From an uncultured Verrucomicrobia subdivision 3 bacterium (GTDB lineage: Bacteria; Verrucomicrobiota; Verrucomicrobiia; Limisphaerales; UBA11358), in assembly GCA_903917705.1 (NCBI GenBank), contig CAIXBQ010000003.1, positions 1 to 41,618 of the forward strand: a stretch of DNA of 41,618 bases, in the 5' to 3' direction. Numbering within the stretch: the first letter of the stretch is position 1; each line of letters opens with the position of its first letter. Position numbers and translations under genes: made by a program. Under the pieces are notes generated by a model, which did no database searches, was not told where the DNA came from, and was given only the letters and a program-made list of their open reading frames with translations. Positions 7,437 through 16,534 of this stretch are shown one piece after another.

Positions 7437-7958
7437 TCAGCTCAGAAAATCGCGCTGGAGCAACTCCATCAGCTCGCTCACCGCCAGCATCAGCTCGCCC
7501 TGCCCGGCCACGCCCGCCGCATCGGACAAATCCACCGGCGCGCTCATCGCCCCGGCATAGCGGTGCGTCAGCGCCATCTGCTCATCCTGCTGCCCCAATG
7601 AACGCAACCGCTCCCGAACCGCCGCCGCGCGCCGCCGGGCGGCGGCGATCTTCGCCAACGCCGCCGACGCCGTCAGCTCCCCCAACCCGACGCGTTTCAA
7701 CAGGCCGCACTCGAACAGGCGGCAGCGCCTGGGCCGGTCGCCGTAGATCCCGCAAAGCTTACCACCGAAGCACGCGCACGGCTGGGCGAACGCCAGCCGG
7801 CCCCGCCCTTTCGGCGCCAGCACCAATCCCAGTTGCTCCAGCCGCCGCGCGTCATCGCCCGCGCGCAATTCCACATCGGCGAACAGCGTGCTGTCACAGC
7901 ACAGGCCGCAGTTTGGACAGAGCCGGGCGACGACCGGATCAAGCGCGTTTTTTTTCAT
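7437..7958 (-). CDS. YkgJ-type cysteine-cluster (CxxCxxCC) protein
   Basis: The protein carries the motif CPNCGLCC near its start and a second set of cysteines in CACFGGKLCGIYGDRPRRCRLFEC. Together these are the pattern of the YkgJ/CxxCxxCC family, predicted to bind zinc or an iron-sulphur centre. The C-terminal half is an Ala/Arg-rich helical region. The frame can extend upstream to an ATG at 8033, adding 25 residues, but the shorter start at 7958 (MKKNALDPV) sits closer to where the family normally begins. Neither start has a good Shine-Dalgarno. It is convergent with the 582-aa gene and divergent from the peptide synthetase. The biochemical role of the family is poorly known. Confidence 0.8.
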   Translation of the reverse strand: MKKNALDPVVARLCPNCGLCCDSTLFADVELRAGDDARRLEQLGLVLAPKGRGRLAFAQPCACFGGKLCGIYGDRPRRCRLFECGLLKRVGLGELTASAALAKIAAARRRAAAVRERLRSLGQQDEQMALTHRYAGAMSAPVDLSDAAGVAGQGELMLAVSELMELLQRDFLS

Positions 7959-8170
7959 CGTCAAATCGGGTGCAGGTTGGCGGCACCACTCTAACCTTTT
8001 TCCCGGCGGACGGAAACTCGAATGACCGGACATTCCCGCCCAGGCCGGCGATTACTCCGCCGGTTTCGTTACCTTTGAAGCCTCGGGAACGTCCGTCGTT
8101 GCTGGCAGCCAATAACGACCACCCGGCCATTTCGTCTGCCATCACCTGAAATGCGCCGGGTTTCTGCTGT

Positions 8171-11100
8171 TTGATAAACACCAACGAAAACAACAAAAGC
8201 GAAGATGCCGCCGCCGCGCCATTGGCGCCGGCGGTGTTGCGCGGCGCGAACCGTCCGGATTTGATCCGCACCGAATGTCTCGCCGACATCCTCGCCGCCA
8301 CGGCGCAGCGATGGCCGCAAAAGCCGGCGCTGATCTGGGGCGAACGCACGGTCACCTACGCCGAACTGAACGCCGGCAGCGATGCCCTGGGGGGAGCCTT
8401 GTTCCTGCGCGGTGCCGCCGCCGGCAATGTCGTGGGCTTGTTCCTGCCCCGCGGCGCGGACCTGTTGATCGCGCAGGCCGGCATCACCAAAAGCGGTGCC
8501 GCCTGGCTGCCCTTCGATGCGGAAACCCCCATTGAGCGGATCAAAGTCTGCCTGCAATCGGCAGAGGCCATCGGCCTCGTGACCTGCCGCGCCTGGCTGT
8601 CGCGCCTGCGGGAATTACAACTGCCGGCGTGGACGATTGAAGATTTGCTGGCGGACAAAAATGCCAAACCGCCCGGCGCCGCGGCGCAACCTTCCGATCC
8701 GGCCTACGTCATTTACACTTCCGGTTCGACGGGCCGCCCCAAAGGCATCGTCATCAGCCAGCGCGGCATCTGCCATTTTCTGCGCAGCGAAAATGAAATC
8801 CTGCAGGTGGGTGAAACCGACCGGGTTTATCAGGGCTTTTCGGTGGCCTTTGACATGTCGTTCGAGGAAATCTGGATTTCCTTCCTGGCCGGCGCAACGC
8901 TGTGGATTGCGCCCGCCACGCTCGTGGGGGATCCGGATTTGCTGGCGCAGACCCTGACCCGGGAACGCATCACGGTGCTGCACGCGGTCCCGACGCTGGC
9001 CAGCCTGATCTGCGATCCGCTGCCAACCGTGCGCCTGATCAATCTGGGTGGCGAAGCCTGCCCCGGTTCGCTGGCGCAACGACTGGCCCGGCCGGGGCGA
9101 AAGCTATTCAACACCTACGGGCCGACCGAGGCATCGGTGAGCGCGACGGTGGCGGAATTAAAACCAGGCGAGCCGGTGACCATCGGCCGGCCGCTGCCGA
9201 ATTACGGCCTGCTGATCATCGATGAACAGCGCCAGCCCCTGCCGGCGGGCCAAGTGGGCGAGCTGTGCCTTTTCGGGCCGGGACTGGCGAGTGGTTATCT
9301 CGGCCGGCCGGACCTGACGGCGGAGCGGTTTGTGCCCAATCCGCTCGCGACCAGCCCGGAAGAGAAACTGATGTATCTCACGGGCGATTTGGCGCGCATC
9401 GACCCCGGCGGGCCGGTGCAATGCCTCGGCCGCGCGGACAGCCAGGTGAAAATCCGCGGCTTCCGAGTGGAACTGGATGAGATCACCGCCGCCCTGACGG
9501 CCCAACCCGGGGTGGGCGCGGCGACCGTTGTGGTGCGTCCGCTGGCGGATATTGATCAAGTGGTTGGATTCATTGTCCCCGCCACGGATCAGAAACCGGA
9601 CCCCGCCCGGTTGCGGCAAACTCTGGCCGCGATCCTGCCGCCTTACATGGTGCCGGCGCATCTTGAACTGGTAACGGAATTGCCCCGCCTGACTTCCGGC
9701 AAGATTGATCAGAATGCGCTGCGGGTTTTTCCGCTTCAGGCGGCTGCAACCATTGGCGACCCGACGCCGGAACCGCGCAACGAAGAAGAACAGGCGCTTT
9801 ACGCCGCGCTCGGCAAACTTTTCCCCGGCCGGGTCTGGCAGCCGGAGTCGGATTTTTTCGGCGACCTCGGTGGACACTCGCTGCTGGCGGCGCGGCTGGT
9901 TTCGATTCTGCGCACCGACGAACGCTATGCCTCCCTGAGCGTTCAGGATGTGTATCGCCAGCGCCAGCTGGCCGGAATCGCCGGCGCGATGGAATTGCAG
10001 CGCCGCCGTAAAAAACCATCCGCCACCACACATGTCGCCACGCCGTTGCACCGTCGGTTTATTTGCGGATGCGCGCAGCTTGTGGTCATTCCCCCACTGG
10101 TGCTGTTCCACATCGCCAGTTGGCTGGCGCCGTTTTTTGTCTATCACTATTACACCGGCGATCCCGGCGACCGCATCTCGCTGGCGGCGCTGTATTCGCT
10201 GGCCACCTTTGTGGTGATCGAAGCCGCCACTTTCGCCGTAGCCATCGCCGGCAAGTGGCTGACCGGCGGGCGATTGAAAGCCGGCCGTTATCCTTTATGG
10301 GGCTTCACCTATTTCCGCTGGTGGCTGGCGAACAAGTTCTGCGAATTGCCGGATGTCTATCTGCTGGCCGGCACGCCATGGATGCCGATTTACCTGCGGG
10401 CGCTCGGCGCGCGCATCGGTAAGAATGTGATGATTGAAACCGTCACGCTGGGCGCGCCGGAATTGCTGACCATCGAGGACGGCGTCAGTCTCGGCACTTT
10501 CGTCAATATCGAAAATGCCCGCGTTGAGGGCGGCTGGCTGATCATCGGCCCGGTTCATCTGCAGTGCGATTCCGCGGTGGATTCGTATGCGGTTTTGGAA
10601 AACGACACCTGGCTCGGCGAACGGGCGCGCCTGGGCGGACAATCCGGGCTGGCGGCGGGCCGGCAAATTCCCGCCGACGAAATCTGGGAAGGCGCCCCGG
10701 CGCGGGCCGTGGATCAGCAGCCGGAAATGCTTCCGCCGCGGCCGCAGCTCTGGTTCGGGTGGCGCTGGGCGCAGATGCTGTTTTTTGCGGCGACGGCCGT
10801 GGTGGTATCCATTTTATTTTTTCTGCCGGCATTTCCGGCATTCATGCTGATTGACTGGGTGGACGCCCACACCTGGGATATTTTTGATTCGGATTTGCAC
10901 CCGCTGTACGCCTTCGGACTGTTTCTGGTGCTGGCCATTCCGGCCAGCGCGTTGTTCATCTGCGTGACGGGGCTGCTGGCGGGCGGACTGCGGTGGGTTT
11001 TGCCGCGGCAGGTCGCCGGCACCTCGTCCATCTACAGCTATGCTTTCTGGCGGCGGAAATTCACCAGCCTGATTCTGGATCAAAGCCTGCATGTGCTGCA

Positions 11101-12193
11101 TGGCATCTACGCCTCGGTGTATGCGCCGATGTGGCTGCGCTTTTTGGGCGTCAAGGTGGGCCGCAACGCCGAAGTTTCCACTGCCGAAGGCATGGTTCCC
11201 GAGCTTCTGGCCCTGGGCGATGACAGCTTTATCGCGGACGGCGCGATGCTGGGCGACGAGGAACAACGCGGCGGCTGGATGATTCTGAAGCCGACGAAAA
11301 TCGGCTGCCGGTCCTTCATCGGCAACGGCGCTTACGTGCCCAACGGCGCCGCCGTGCCAGACGACGTCTTGATCGGCGTGCAAACCCGCACGCCGGACAA
11401 CGGGCGGCTCAATTCCGGGCAGACCTGGATTGGCTCGCCGGCCATGCTGCTGCCCGAGCGCGAACGATTGACCGGTTTTCCCAAATCGCTCACGTTCCGC
11501 CCTTCGTGGCGGCGGCGGCTAGCGCGCGGCCTCATCGAAGGCTTGCGCATCGTCCTGCCGCTGGCATTGGTCATCGCCACCGGCTATTTGATTGTGGTGC
11601 TGGTGATGCCTTACGCCGCCGAGAACGGCTGGGGGCCGAAAGTGGCAAACGCCCTCGCCATCGCGGGTTGCTTGTATGGCATCGCCTCGTTCCTGCTGGT
11701 CGTGGCGCTCAAATGGATTCTCATTGGCCGCTACCACCCCTGCGCGCGGGCGATGTGGACGCCGTTTGTCTGGCTCAGCGAGGCCGTCACGAACTTATAC
11801 GAGTCGCTCGCGGTGCCGAACCTGCTGGATTTTCTGCGCGGCACGCCGATGCTACCATGGGCGTTACGCCTGCTCGGCACCAGGATCGGCAAAGGGGTTT
11901 ATCTGAACACCACTGACCTGACCGAGTTTGATTGCGTGAGCATTGGCGAGGAGGCGGAATTGAATGCCTGGTGCGGACCACAAACCCATTTGTTTGAAGA
12001 TCGCGTGATGAAAATCGGCATGGTCGAAATCGGCGCGCGGACGACCATCGGGCCGCGCACCACGATTCTCTATGACACGCAGGTGGGCGACGGGGTTGTC
12101 ATAGGTCCGCTCACGCTCGTTGCCAAGGGCGAACGCTTGCCGGCGGCAACACGCTGGGAAGGTTCACCCGCCGCTCCGGCCGATGAAAAATGA
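8171..12193 (+). CDS. Pls/PosA-family single-module peptide synthetase
   Basis: This 1,340-residue protein combines an adenylation domain, a carrier domain and a long membrane C-terminal part, the layout of the Pls/PosA family that includes Streptomyces epsilon-poly-L-lysine synthetase. Adenylation motifs include YTSGSTGRPKG (about residue 181), FDMSFEEIW with the Asp that binds the amino group, FNTYGPTEASVSAT, and LTSGKIDQNAL near residue 510. The carrier motif is DLGGHSLL with the phosphopantetheine serine near residue 570. From about 630 onward there are about six membrane helices in three pairs, alternating with three left-handed beta-helix (hexapeptide acyltransferase-like) blocks. There is no condensation or thioesterase domain, so chain joining would be done by the C-terminal domains. 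The start is TTG 8171, because an in-frame stop lies at 8147-8149. The substrate amino acid is not determined. Confidence 0.9.
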   Translation: MINTNENNKSEDAAAAPLAPAVLRGANRPDLIRTECLADILAATAQRWPQKPALIWGERTVTYAELNAGSDALGGALFLRGAAAGNVVGLFLPRGADLLIAQAGITKSGAAWLPFDAETPIERIKVCLQSAEAIGLVTCRAWLSRLRELQLPAWTIEDLLADKNAKPPGAAAQPSDPAYVIYTSGSTGRPKGIVISQRGICHFLRSENEILQVGETDRVYQGFSVAFDMSFEEIWISFLAGATLWIAPATLVGDPDLLAQTLTRERITVLHAVPTLASLICDPLPTVRLINLGGEACPGSLAQRLARPGRKLFNTYGPTEASVSATVAELKPGEPVTIGRPLPNYGLLIIDEQRQPLPAGQVGELCLFGPGLASGYLGRPDLTAERFVPNPLATSPEEKLMYLTGDLARIDPGGPVQCLGRADSQVKIRGFRVELDEITAALTAQPGVGAATVVVRPLADIDQVVGFIVPATDQKPDPARLRQTLAAILPPYMVPAHLELVTELPRLTSGKIDQNALRVFPLQAAATIGDPTPEPRNEEEQALYAALGKLFPGRVWQPESDFFGDLGGHSLLAARLVSILRTDERYASLSVQDVYRQRQLAGIAGAMELQRRRKKPSATTHVATPLHRRFICGCAQLVVIPPLVLFHIASWLAPFFVYHYYTGDPGDRISLAALYSLATFVVIEAATFAVAIAGKWLTGGRLKAGRYPLWGFTYFRWWLANKFCELPDVYLLAGTPWMPIYLRALGARIGKNVMIETVTLGAPELLTIEDGVSLGTFVNIENARVEGGWLIIGPVHLQCDSAVDSYAVLENDTWLGERARLGGQSGLAAGRQIPADEIWEGAPARAVDQQPEMLPPRPQLWFGWRWAQMLFFAATAVVVSILFFLPAFPAFMLIDWVDAHTWDIFDSDLHPLYAFGLFLVLAIPASALFICVTGLLAGGLRWVLPRQVAGTSSIYSYAFWRRKFTSLILDQSLHVLHGIYASVYAPMWLRFLGVKVGRNAEVSTAEGMVPELLALGDDSFIADGAMLGDEEQRGGWMILKPTKIGCRSFIGNGAYVPNGAAVPDDVLIGVQTRTPDNGRLNSGQTWIGSPAMLLPERERLTGFPKSLTFRPSWRRRLARGLIEGLRIVLPLALVIATGYLIVVLVMPYAAENGWGPKVANALAIAGCLYGIASFLLVVALKWILIGRYHPCARAMWTPFVWLSEAVTNLYESLAVPNLLDFLRGTPMLPWALRLLGTRIGKGVYLNTTDLTEFDCVSIGEEAELNAWCGPQTHLFEDRVMKIGMVEIGARTTIGPRTTILYDTQVGDGVVIGPLTLVAKGERLPAATRWEGSPAAPADEK

Positions 12194-12801
12194 AAACCGC
12201 GCTGATCTATCACTGGCCGGCAATGCCACCGCTACCGCCGCCCGGCCAGCCCGTGTTGATTCGGGTTGCCACCACGCAGCCTCATCAGACAGCCCGTCAG
12301 GAATTGCGAACGGCATTGCGCCAACTGCTTGCATCATGGAGTCGGCTTTCCCCGGAACGATTGCCGCTGTGCGAAACCGCAGCCGGCCCGGTCTGGCCGG
12401 AACCCATTGGCGGACATGGCTTGGACATCAGCCTTTCCTATGCCGACGGCGAAGGCTGGATTGGATTGATTCGCGGGGAATGGATCGGCGTGGATATCAT
12501 GCGGATGCAACATATCCCCGAAGCGGAAGAGGTAGCGCGAAATTATCTTGAACCCGCTGCCCTAGTTGCCATTCAACAATCAACGGATCCTGCCCGGACA
12601 TTCGCCATGGCCTGGACCGAACGGGAAGCCCGCCTGAAATGCCTGAAACAACCACTATCCGAATGGTCCGTCACGCAAGCATCAACAACGGCTCGATGCG
12701 CAACGCAAAACCTGATGCATTCCAATGGTTGCATCCTCACCGTGGCAACCAAACCTAGCGCCAGAAATGCTTCGGGTACTTCCGCGCCAGCTCTGATTTG
12801 A
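12190..12801 (+). CDS. 4'-phosphopantetheinyl transferase (Sfp-type)
   Basis: This enzyme would load the phosphopantetheine arm of coenzyme A onto the carrier serine of the adjacent synthetase. The family signatures are GVDIM at about residues 100-104 and FAMAWTEREARLKCLK at about 137-152, matching the usual (I/V)G(V/I)D and F..WT.KEA..K blocks. The start codon overlaps the synthetase stop in an ATGA (12190-12193), which implies translational coupling and a dedicated role. One oddity is that the second acidic residue of the metal site, normally Glu in GxDxE, is Met here. The 3' end overlaps the convergent hrpB gene by 47 bases. The region after residue 160 is poorly conserved. Confidence 0.85.
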   Translation: MKTALIYHWPAMPPLPPPGQPVLIRVATTQPHQTARQELRTALRQLLASWSRLSPERLPLCETAAGPVWPEPIGGHGLDISLSYADGEGWIGLIRGEWIGVDIMRMQHIPEAEEVARNYLEPAALVAIQQSTDPARTFAMAWTEREARLKCLKQPLSEWSVTQASTTARCATQNLMHSNGCILTVATKPSARNASGTSAPALI

Positions 12802-15289
12802 TCTTCGGATAATGCTCGCGCCAAAAGTTGGCCAGATCCTGCGTCACCTGGATTGGCTTCATACCGGGCGTCAAAATGTGAACCGTCACCGGCACGCGCC
12901 CGAGCGCCACTTTCGGCGTCTGGTTCACGTCGTAAAGCTCCTGGATGCGCAACGAGATGAACGGCGGCCGGCCGGGCTCATAATTTACCTTCGGAGTGCG
13001 GCCGTTCGGCAAGGTGAGCCGCTCCGGCGCATGTTTATCCAGCAGCTCGCGTTGCACGGCCGAGAGCCACGACATCACCACCGGCTTTACTTCGCGCTCC
13101 TTGATGTCTTTGTAACTTACCGCGCCGTGGCAAAGCTGTGCGATGATATGCTGCTTGTCCTCGTCCGTAATGGCGGGCAATGACAAATCCGGACACTGCT
13201 GGCACAGCAGGTTCAAGCGCGCCAACCACTGCTCAACACTGTGGTCCCAGTTTGGCAACAGCAGCCGGCCGGCGAAAACCTCCCCGGCAAGCAGGCGCGC
13301 CGCCGCGTCAGCGGGCGGCGGGTCAATGCGTTTCGCCGCCAGGGCCAGATCGCGGAACCGTAAAAGCTCGCCGGCAAGAACGCGTTTCTGCTGCGCGTCA
13401 AACTGCACCTGCAACTCGCTCTTGAGGTCGTCGGGAAACAGTTCCTTGAGCCAGTCGGCCTCGATGGCGGTGGCGAGTGACAGGATGGTGTTCACCTCGT
13501 TATCGCGCCCGCCAATCTCGCGGATTTCCGCGGTCACGAAGAGCGGGCTGTGCTGCACCTTGCTCTCGCGCGCCAGCACGCCGCGGCGGCCATGCACCAG
13601 TTCGCAGCGCAGCGTCCCTTGATCCAGCCGCCGCGTCACCCGATCGCTGAAACCGATCAGGATGCACTTCTGCAAATTCTCGTCCTTCACCTCATTCGGC
13701 CGCGTGTCGAGGCCCTCGTCTTTGGCGATGCGGAGAAACTGATCAAACAGCGGCCCGACTTGTTTCGCCGTGACGGCGTGGATTCCAAGCTTGCGGCACG
13801 CGTCCAGCCGAAACTGGTTGTTGAAGGCAAAACTCCATGCGCGCATGAGAATCCAGAAATCTGACGATGCCTTTTCGCCAAGCAAATCTTCCCGCGCGGA
13901 TTCAACATCCTTGCCGCAATTGCGCAGCAGCAGGTCACGCCCCTGGGTGAGCGCCGCGACGAGGCACGCCTGATGCACACAGCCGTATTCCTGCGCCGCG
14001 AGCAGCATCCGCGCATATCGCGGGTGCAGCGGAAACGCCAGCATCTTGCGCCCGACCGCCGTGATCTTCCCGTCGTGAAGCGCCCCCAGGTCCGCCAGCA
14101 GTTCCTCTGCGTGCGTCAGCGATATTTCATCCGGCTTTTCCAGCCAGCGGAACGCGCGCAGGTCCGCCACGCCCGATGCCTTCAACGTCAGCACCACTTC
14201 GGACAGGTCGAGCCGCCTGATTTCCGGCATCTCATGCGGCGCGCGCTCGTCGTGTTCAGCGCGCGACCACAGCCGCACGCAGGTGCCCGGCGCGGTGCGG
14301 CCGGCGCGGCCCGTGCGCTGATCGGCGTTCGCCTGCGAAATCCTTTCAATCAGCAGCGTGTTCAATCCGCGGTTCGAGTCGTACCGGGCGATCCGCGCGA
14401 GACCGGAGTCGATCACCAACCGAACGCCGTCAATCGTGATGCTGGTCTCCGCCACGTTCGTGGCCACCACCACTTTGCGCTGCTGGTAGCGCGCCACCGC
14501 CGCGTCCTGATCCTTCGGCTGCAGTTCGCCGTGCAGGGGCAGCACGATAAAGCCTTTGGCCTCGCTCGTGTGGCGGATGGCCTCGATGGTCTGGGAAATT
14601 TCAAATCCACCCGGCATGAAGACCAGCACGTCGCCCTGACCGTTCGCATTGACAAACCGGGAAAACTCCGCCGCCGCCAACTCCCACACCGGAGGGCCGT
14701 TCAATCCGACCCGGTGCGGCAGATATTCCACCTCGACCGGAAACGTACGCCCCTCGGACGACAGCACGGAACAGGGCGTGAGATACTTTTCCAGATCCCC
14801 AGCATTCAAGGTCGCCGACATGACCGCAAGCATGAGGTCGGGCCGGTGCCGTTCCTGCTGGTCGAGCGCCTGGGCCAGCGTGATATCGCCGTAGAGGTGT
14901 CGCTCGTGAAATTCGTCGAACAGGATCGCCGAGACACCGCGCAACTGCGGATCGTCCATCATCTGCCGCAGCAAAACGCCCTCGGTGACGAACCGGATCC
15001 TGGTTTTTGCCGAGGTGACATTCTCAAAACGAATCTGGTAGCCGACCTCTTCACCGAGCTTCACGCCCAGCTCGGACGCGACGCGCTTGGCGAGCAGGCG
15101 GGCGGCGAGGCGGCGAGGCTGTAAAACGACCACCTGACCGCTGCCAAGCAGACCATGCTTCATGAGCATCTGCGGCACCTGCGTGGATTTACCGGAGCCG
15201 GTGGGCGCGGAGAGGATGAGCCGCCGGTCGGTTTGCAGCCGCGCGATGATGTCGCGCTCGATTTCGTAGATGGGCAGACGGTCGGCCAT
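12755..15289 (-). CDS. hrpB: ATP-dependent helicase HrpB (DEAH family)
   Basis: An 844-residue helicase, a usual length for HrpB. Motif I is APTGSGKST near residue 30, motif II is DEFHERH near residue 125 (the DEFH variant found in HrpB), motif III is SATL, and motif VI is QRTGRAGRTAPG. A helicase-associated domain and the HrpB C-terminal region with LTLPNGRTPKVNYEPGRPPFISLRIQELY follow. HrpB is a DExH-box RNA helicase-like protein of unclear physiological role in bacteria. The start MADRLPIYEIE fits the family. It lies 156 bases downstream of tsaD on the same strand, so co-transcription is possible but not clear. Confidence 0.95.
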   Translation of the reverse strand: MADRLPIYEIERDIIARLQTDRRLILSAPTGSGKSTQVPQMLMKHGLLGSGQVVVLQPRRLAARLLAKRVASELGVKLGEEVGYQIRFENVTSAKTRIRFVTEGVLLRQMMDDPQLRGVSAILFDEFHERHLYGDITLAQALDQQERHRPDLMLAVMSATLNAGDLEKYLTPCSVLSSEGRTFPVEVEYLPHRVGLNGPPVWELAAAEFSRFVNANGQGDVLVFMPGGFEISQTIEAIRHTSEAKGFIVLPLHGELQPKDQDAAVARYQQRKVVVATNVAETSITIDGVRLVIDSGLARIARYDSNRGLNTLLIERISQANADQRTGRAGRTAPGTCVRLWSRAEHDERAPHEMPEIRRLDLSEVVLTLKASGVADLRAFRWLEKPDEISLTHAEELLADLGALHDGKITAVGRKMLAFPLHPRYARMLLAAQEYGCVHQACLVAALTQGRDLLLRNCGKDVESAREDLLGEKASSDFWILMRAWSFAFNNQFRLDACRKLGIHAVTAKQVGPLFDQFLRIAKDEGLDTRPNEVKDENLQKCILIGFSDRVTRRLDQGTLRCELVHGRRGVLARESKVQHSPLFVTAEIREIGGRDNEVNTILSLATAIEADWLKELFPDDLKSELQVQFDAQQKRVLAGELLRFRDLALAAKRIDPPPADAAARLLAGEVFAGRLLLPNWDHSVEQWLARLNLLCQQCPDLSLPAITDEDKQHIIAQLCHGAVSYKDIKEREVKPVVMSWLSAVQRELLDKHAPERLTLPNGRTPKVNYEPGRPPFISLRIQELYDVNQTPKVALGRVPVTVHILTPGMKPIQVTQDLANFWREHYPKIKSELARKYPKHFWR

Positions 15290-15445
15290 GAATGCGGACA
15301 GCTTAATGGTTCCGGCGGCGATGGAAAAACAAAAGCTCGGTCAGCCGTAAATAAATTTCTGTTTCACAACAAATTCAATAGCCCTGCATCCGTGGACGTC
15401 GAGGCACATCCGGCGGACAGAATGATGAAGCTTCGCAGCCGCCGG

Positions 15446-16471
15446 TCACGCCAGCACCCAGCCGGGCCTGATTTCCTCATCCAGCGGCGGCAAGGGCGCG
15501 TTGGCCAGCAATTTTCTTTCAGCGAGAATCCCAATCATGGCGGCGTTATCGGTGCACAAGCCCGGTTCCGCAAGCCGCAGCGTCAGACCCTGTTTCCGAC
15601 AGGCACGCTCAAGATCGCGGCGCAGGGCGCGGTTGCAGGTGACGCCGCCAGACGCCGTCACGCAGCGGACGCCCTCGCGCAGGGCGGCCCGAACGGTCTT
15701 TTTCACGAGCACTTCCACGATGGCCGCCTGGACGCTGGCGCAGAGGTCGCAAACTTTTTGCCGGTCAGCGAGCAAATCGGGATGGTCGCGGATGAAATAA
15801 CGCACGGAAGTTTTCAAGCCGCTGAAGCTGAAGTCGTCATTGGTGTCGTGGATCAATGGACGCGGGAAGGCGTAGGCGAGCGGATTCCCCGACTCGGCCA
15901 ATTTGTCAATGACCGGGCCGGCGGGGTAAGCGAGGCCCATGAGCTTGCCGGTCTTGTCGAAACATTCGCCGGCGGCGTCGTCGATTGTTCCGCCGAGCAC
16001 CCGATGTTTCAACTCGGATTCCACGAGCACCAGCAGCGTGTGGCCGCCGCTGACGATGAGCGAGACGTTCGGCTGAAAATTTGAAAAGTCGGCCGCGGGA
16101 GGATCGCCGGAAATCCACGGCGAATACAGGTGCGCCTCGTGATGGTTGATGCCGATGAACGGCTTCTGCAAGGCATATGCCACCGCCTGCGCGGCCTTGA
16201 AGCCGACGAGCAGCGCGTTCGGCAACCCTGGTCCCTGCGTGGCGGCCACGGCATCCAATGCCGGCATCGAAACGCCGGCCTGGCCCAGCGCCGACTGCGC
16301 GACGGGCAAAAGATTCTTCAGATGTTCCCGCGCGGCGAGTTCCGGCACCACGCCGCCATATTCCGCGTGGAGCTGGATCTGCGAGGCGACAATGTTGGCC
16401 AGAATTTTCCCGTCGCGCACCACGGCGGCGCTGGTTTCATCACAGGAAGTTTCCAGGGCCAGAATCGTCAT
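15446..16471 (-). CDS. tsaD: tRNA N6-adenosine threonylcarbamoyltransferase TsaD
   Basis: TsaD transfers the threonylcarbamoyl group from TC-AMP to A37 of ANN-decoding tRNAs, together with TsaB and TsaE, which are not in this window. The protein starts MTILALETSCDETSAAVV, contains VPELAAREHLKNL and the metal-binding NHHEAH, and has the ASNK-fold segments SGGHTLLV and GVTCNRALR. The frame can extend 13 residues upstream to 16510, but the family start is at the MTILALETS methionine, used here. It lies 63 bases downstream of the S41 protease on the same strand. Confidence 0.96.
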   Translation of the reverse strand: MTILALETSCDETSAAVVRDGKILANIVASQIQLHAEYGGVVPELAAREHLKNLLPVAQSALGQAGVSMPALDAVAATQGPGLPNALLVGFKAAQAVAYALQKPFIGINHHEAHLYSPWISGDPPAADFSNFQPNVSLIVSGGHTLLVLVESELKHRVLGGTIDDAAGECFDKTGKLMGLAYPAGPVIDKLAESGNPLAYAFPRPLIHDTNDDFSFSGLKTSVRYFIRDHPDLLADRQKVCDLCASVQAAIVEVLVKKTVRAALREGVRCVTASGGVTCNRALRRDLERACRKQGLTLRLAEPGLCTDNAAMIGILAERKLLANAPLPPLDEEIRPGWVLA

Positions 16472-16534
16472 TCGTCGCAGGGTTGAAGGTTTGAGGCGCG
16501 GAACCGTCAAAATGCCGCACCGGTTGAACGCGCA

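Noticed and set aside
13973-15124. 383-codon plus-strand frame opposite hrpB
   Set aside because: hrpB has all helicase motifs on the minus strand. The plus frame is Arg/Gln-rich and unrecognisable.
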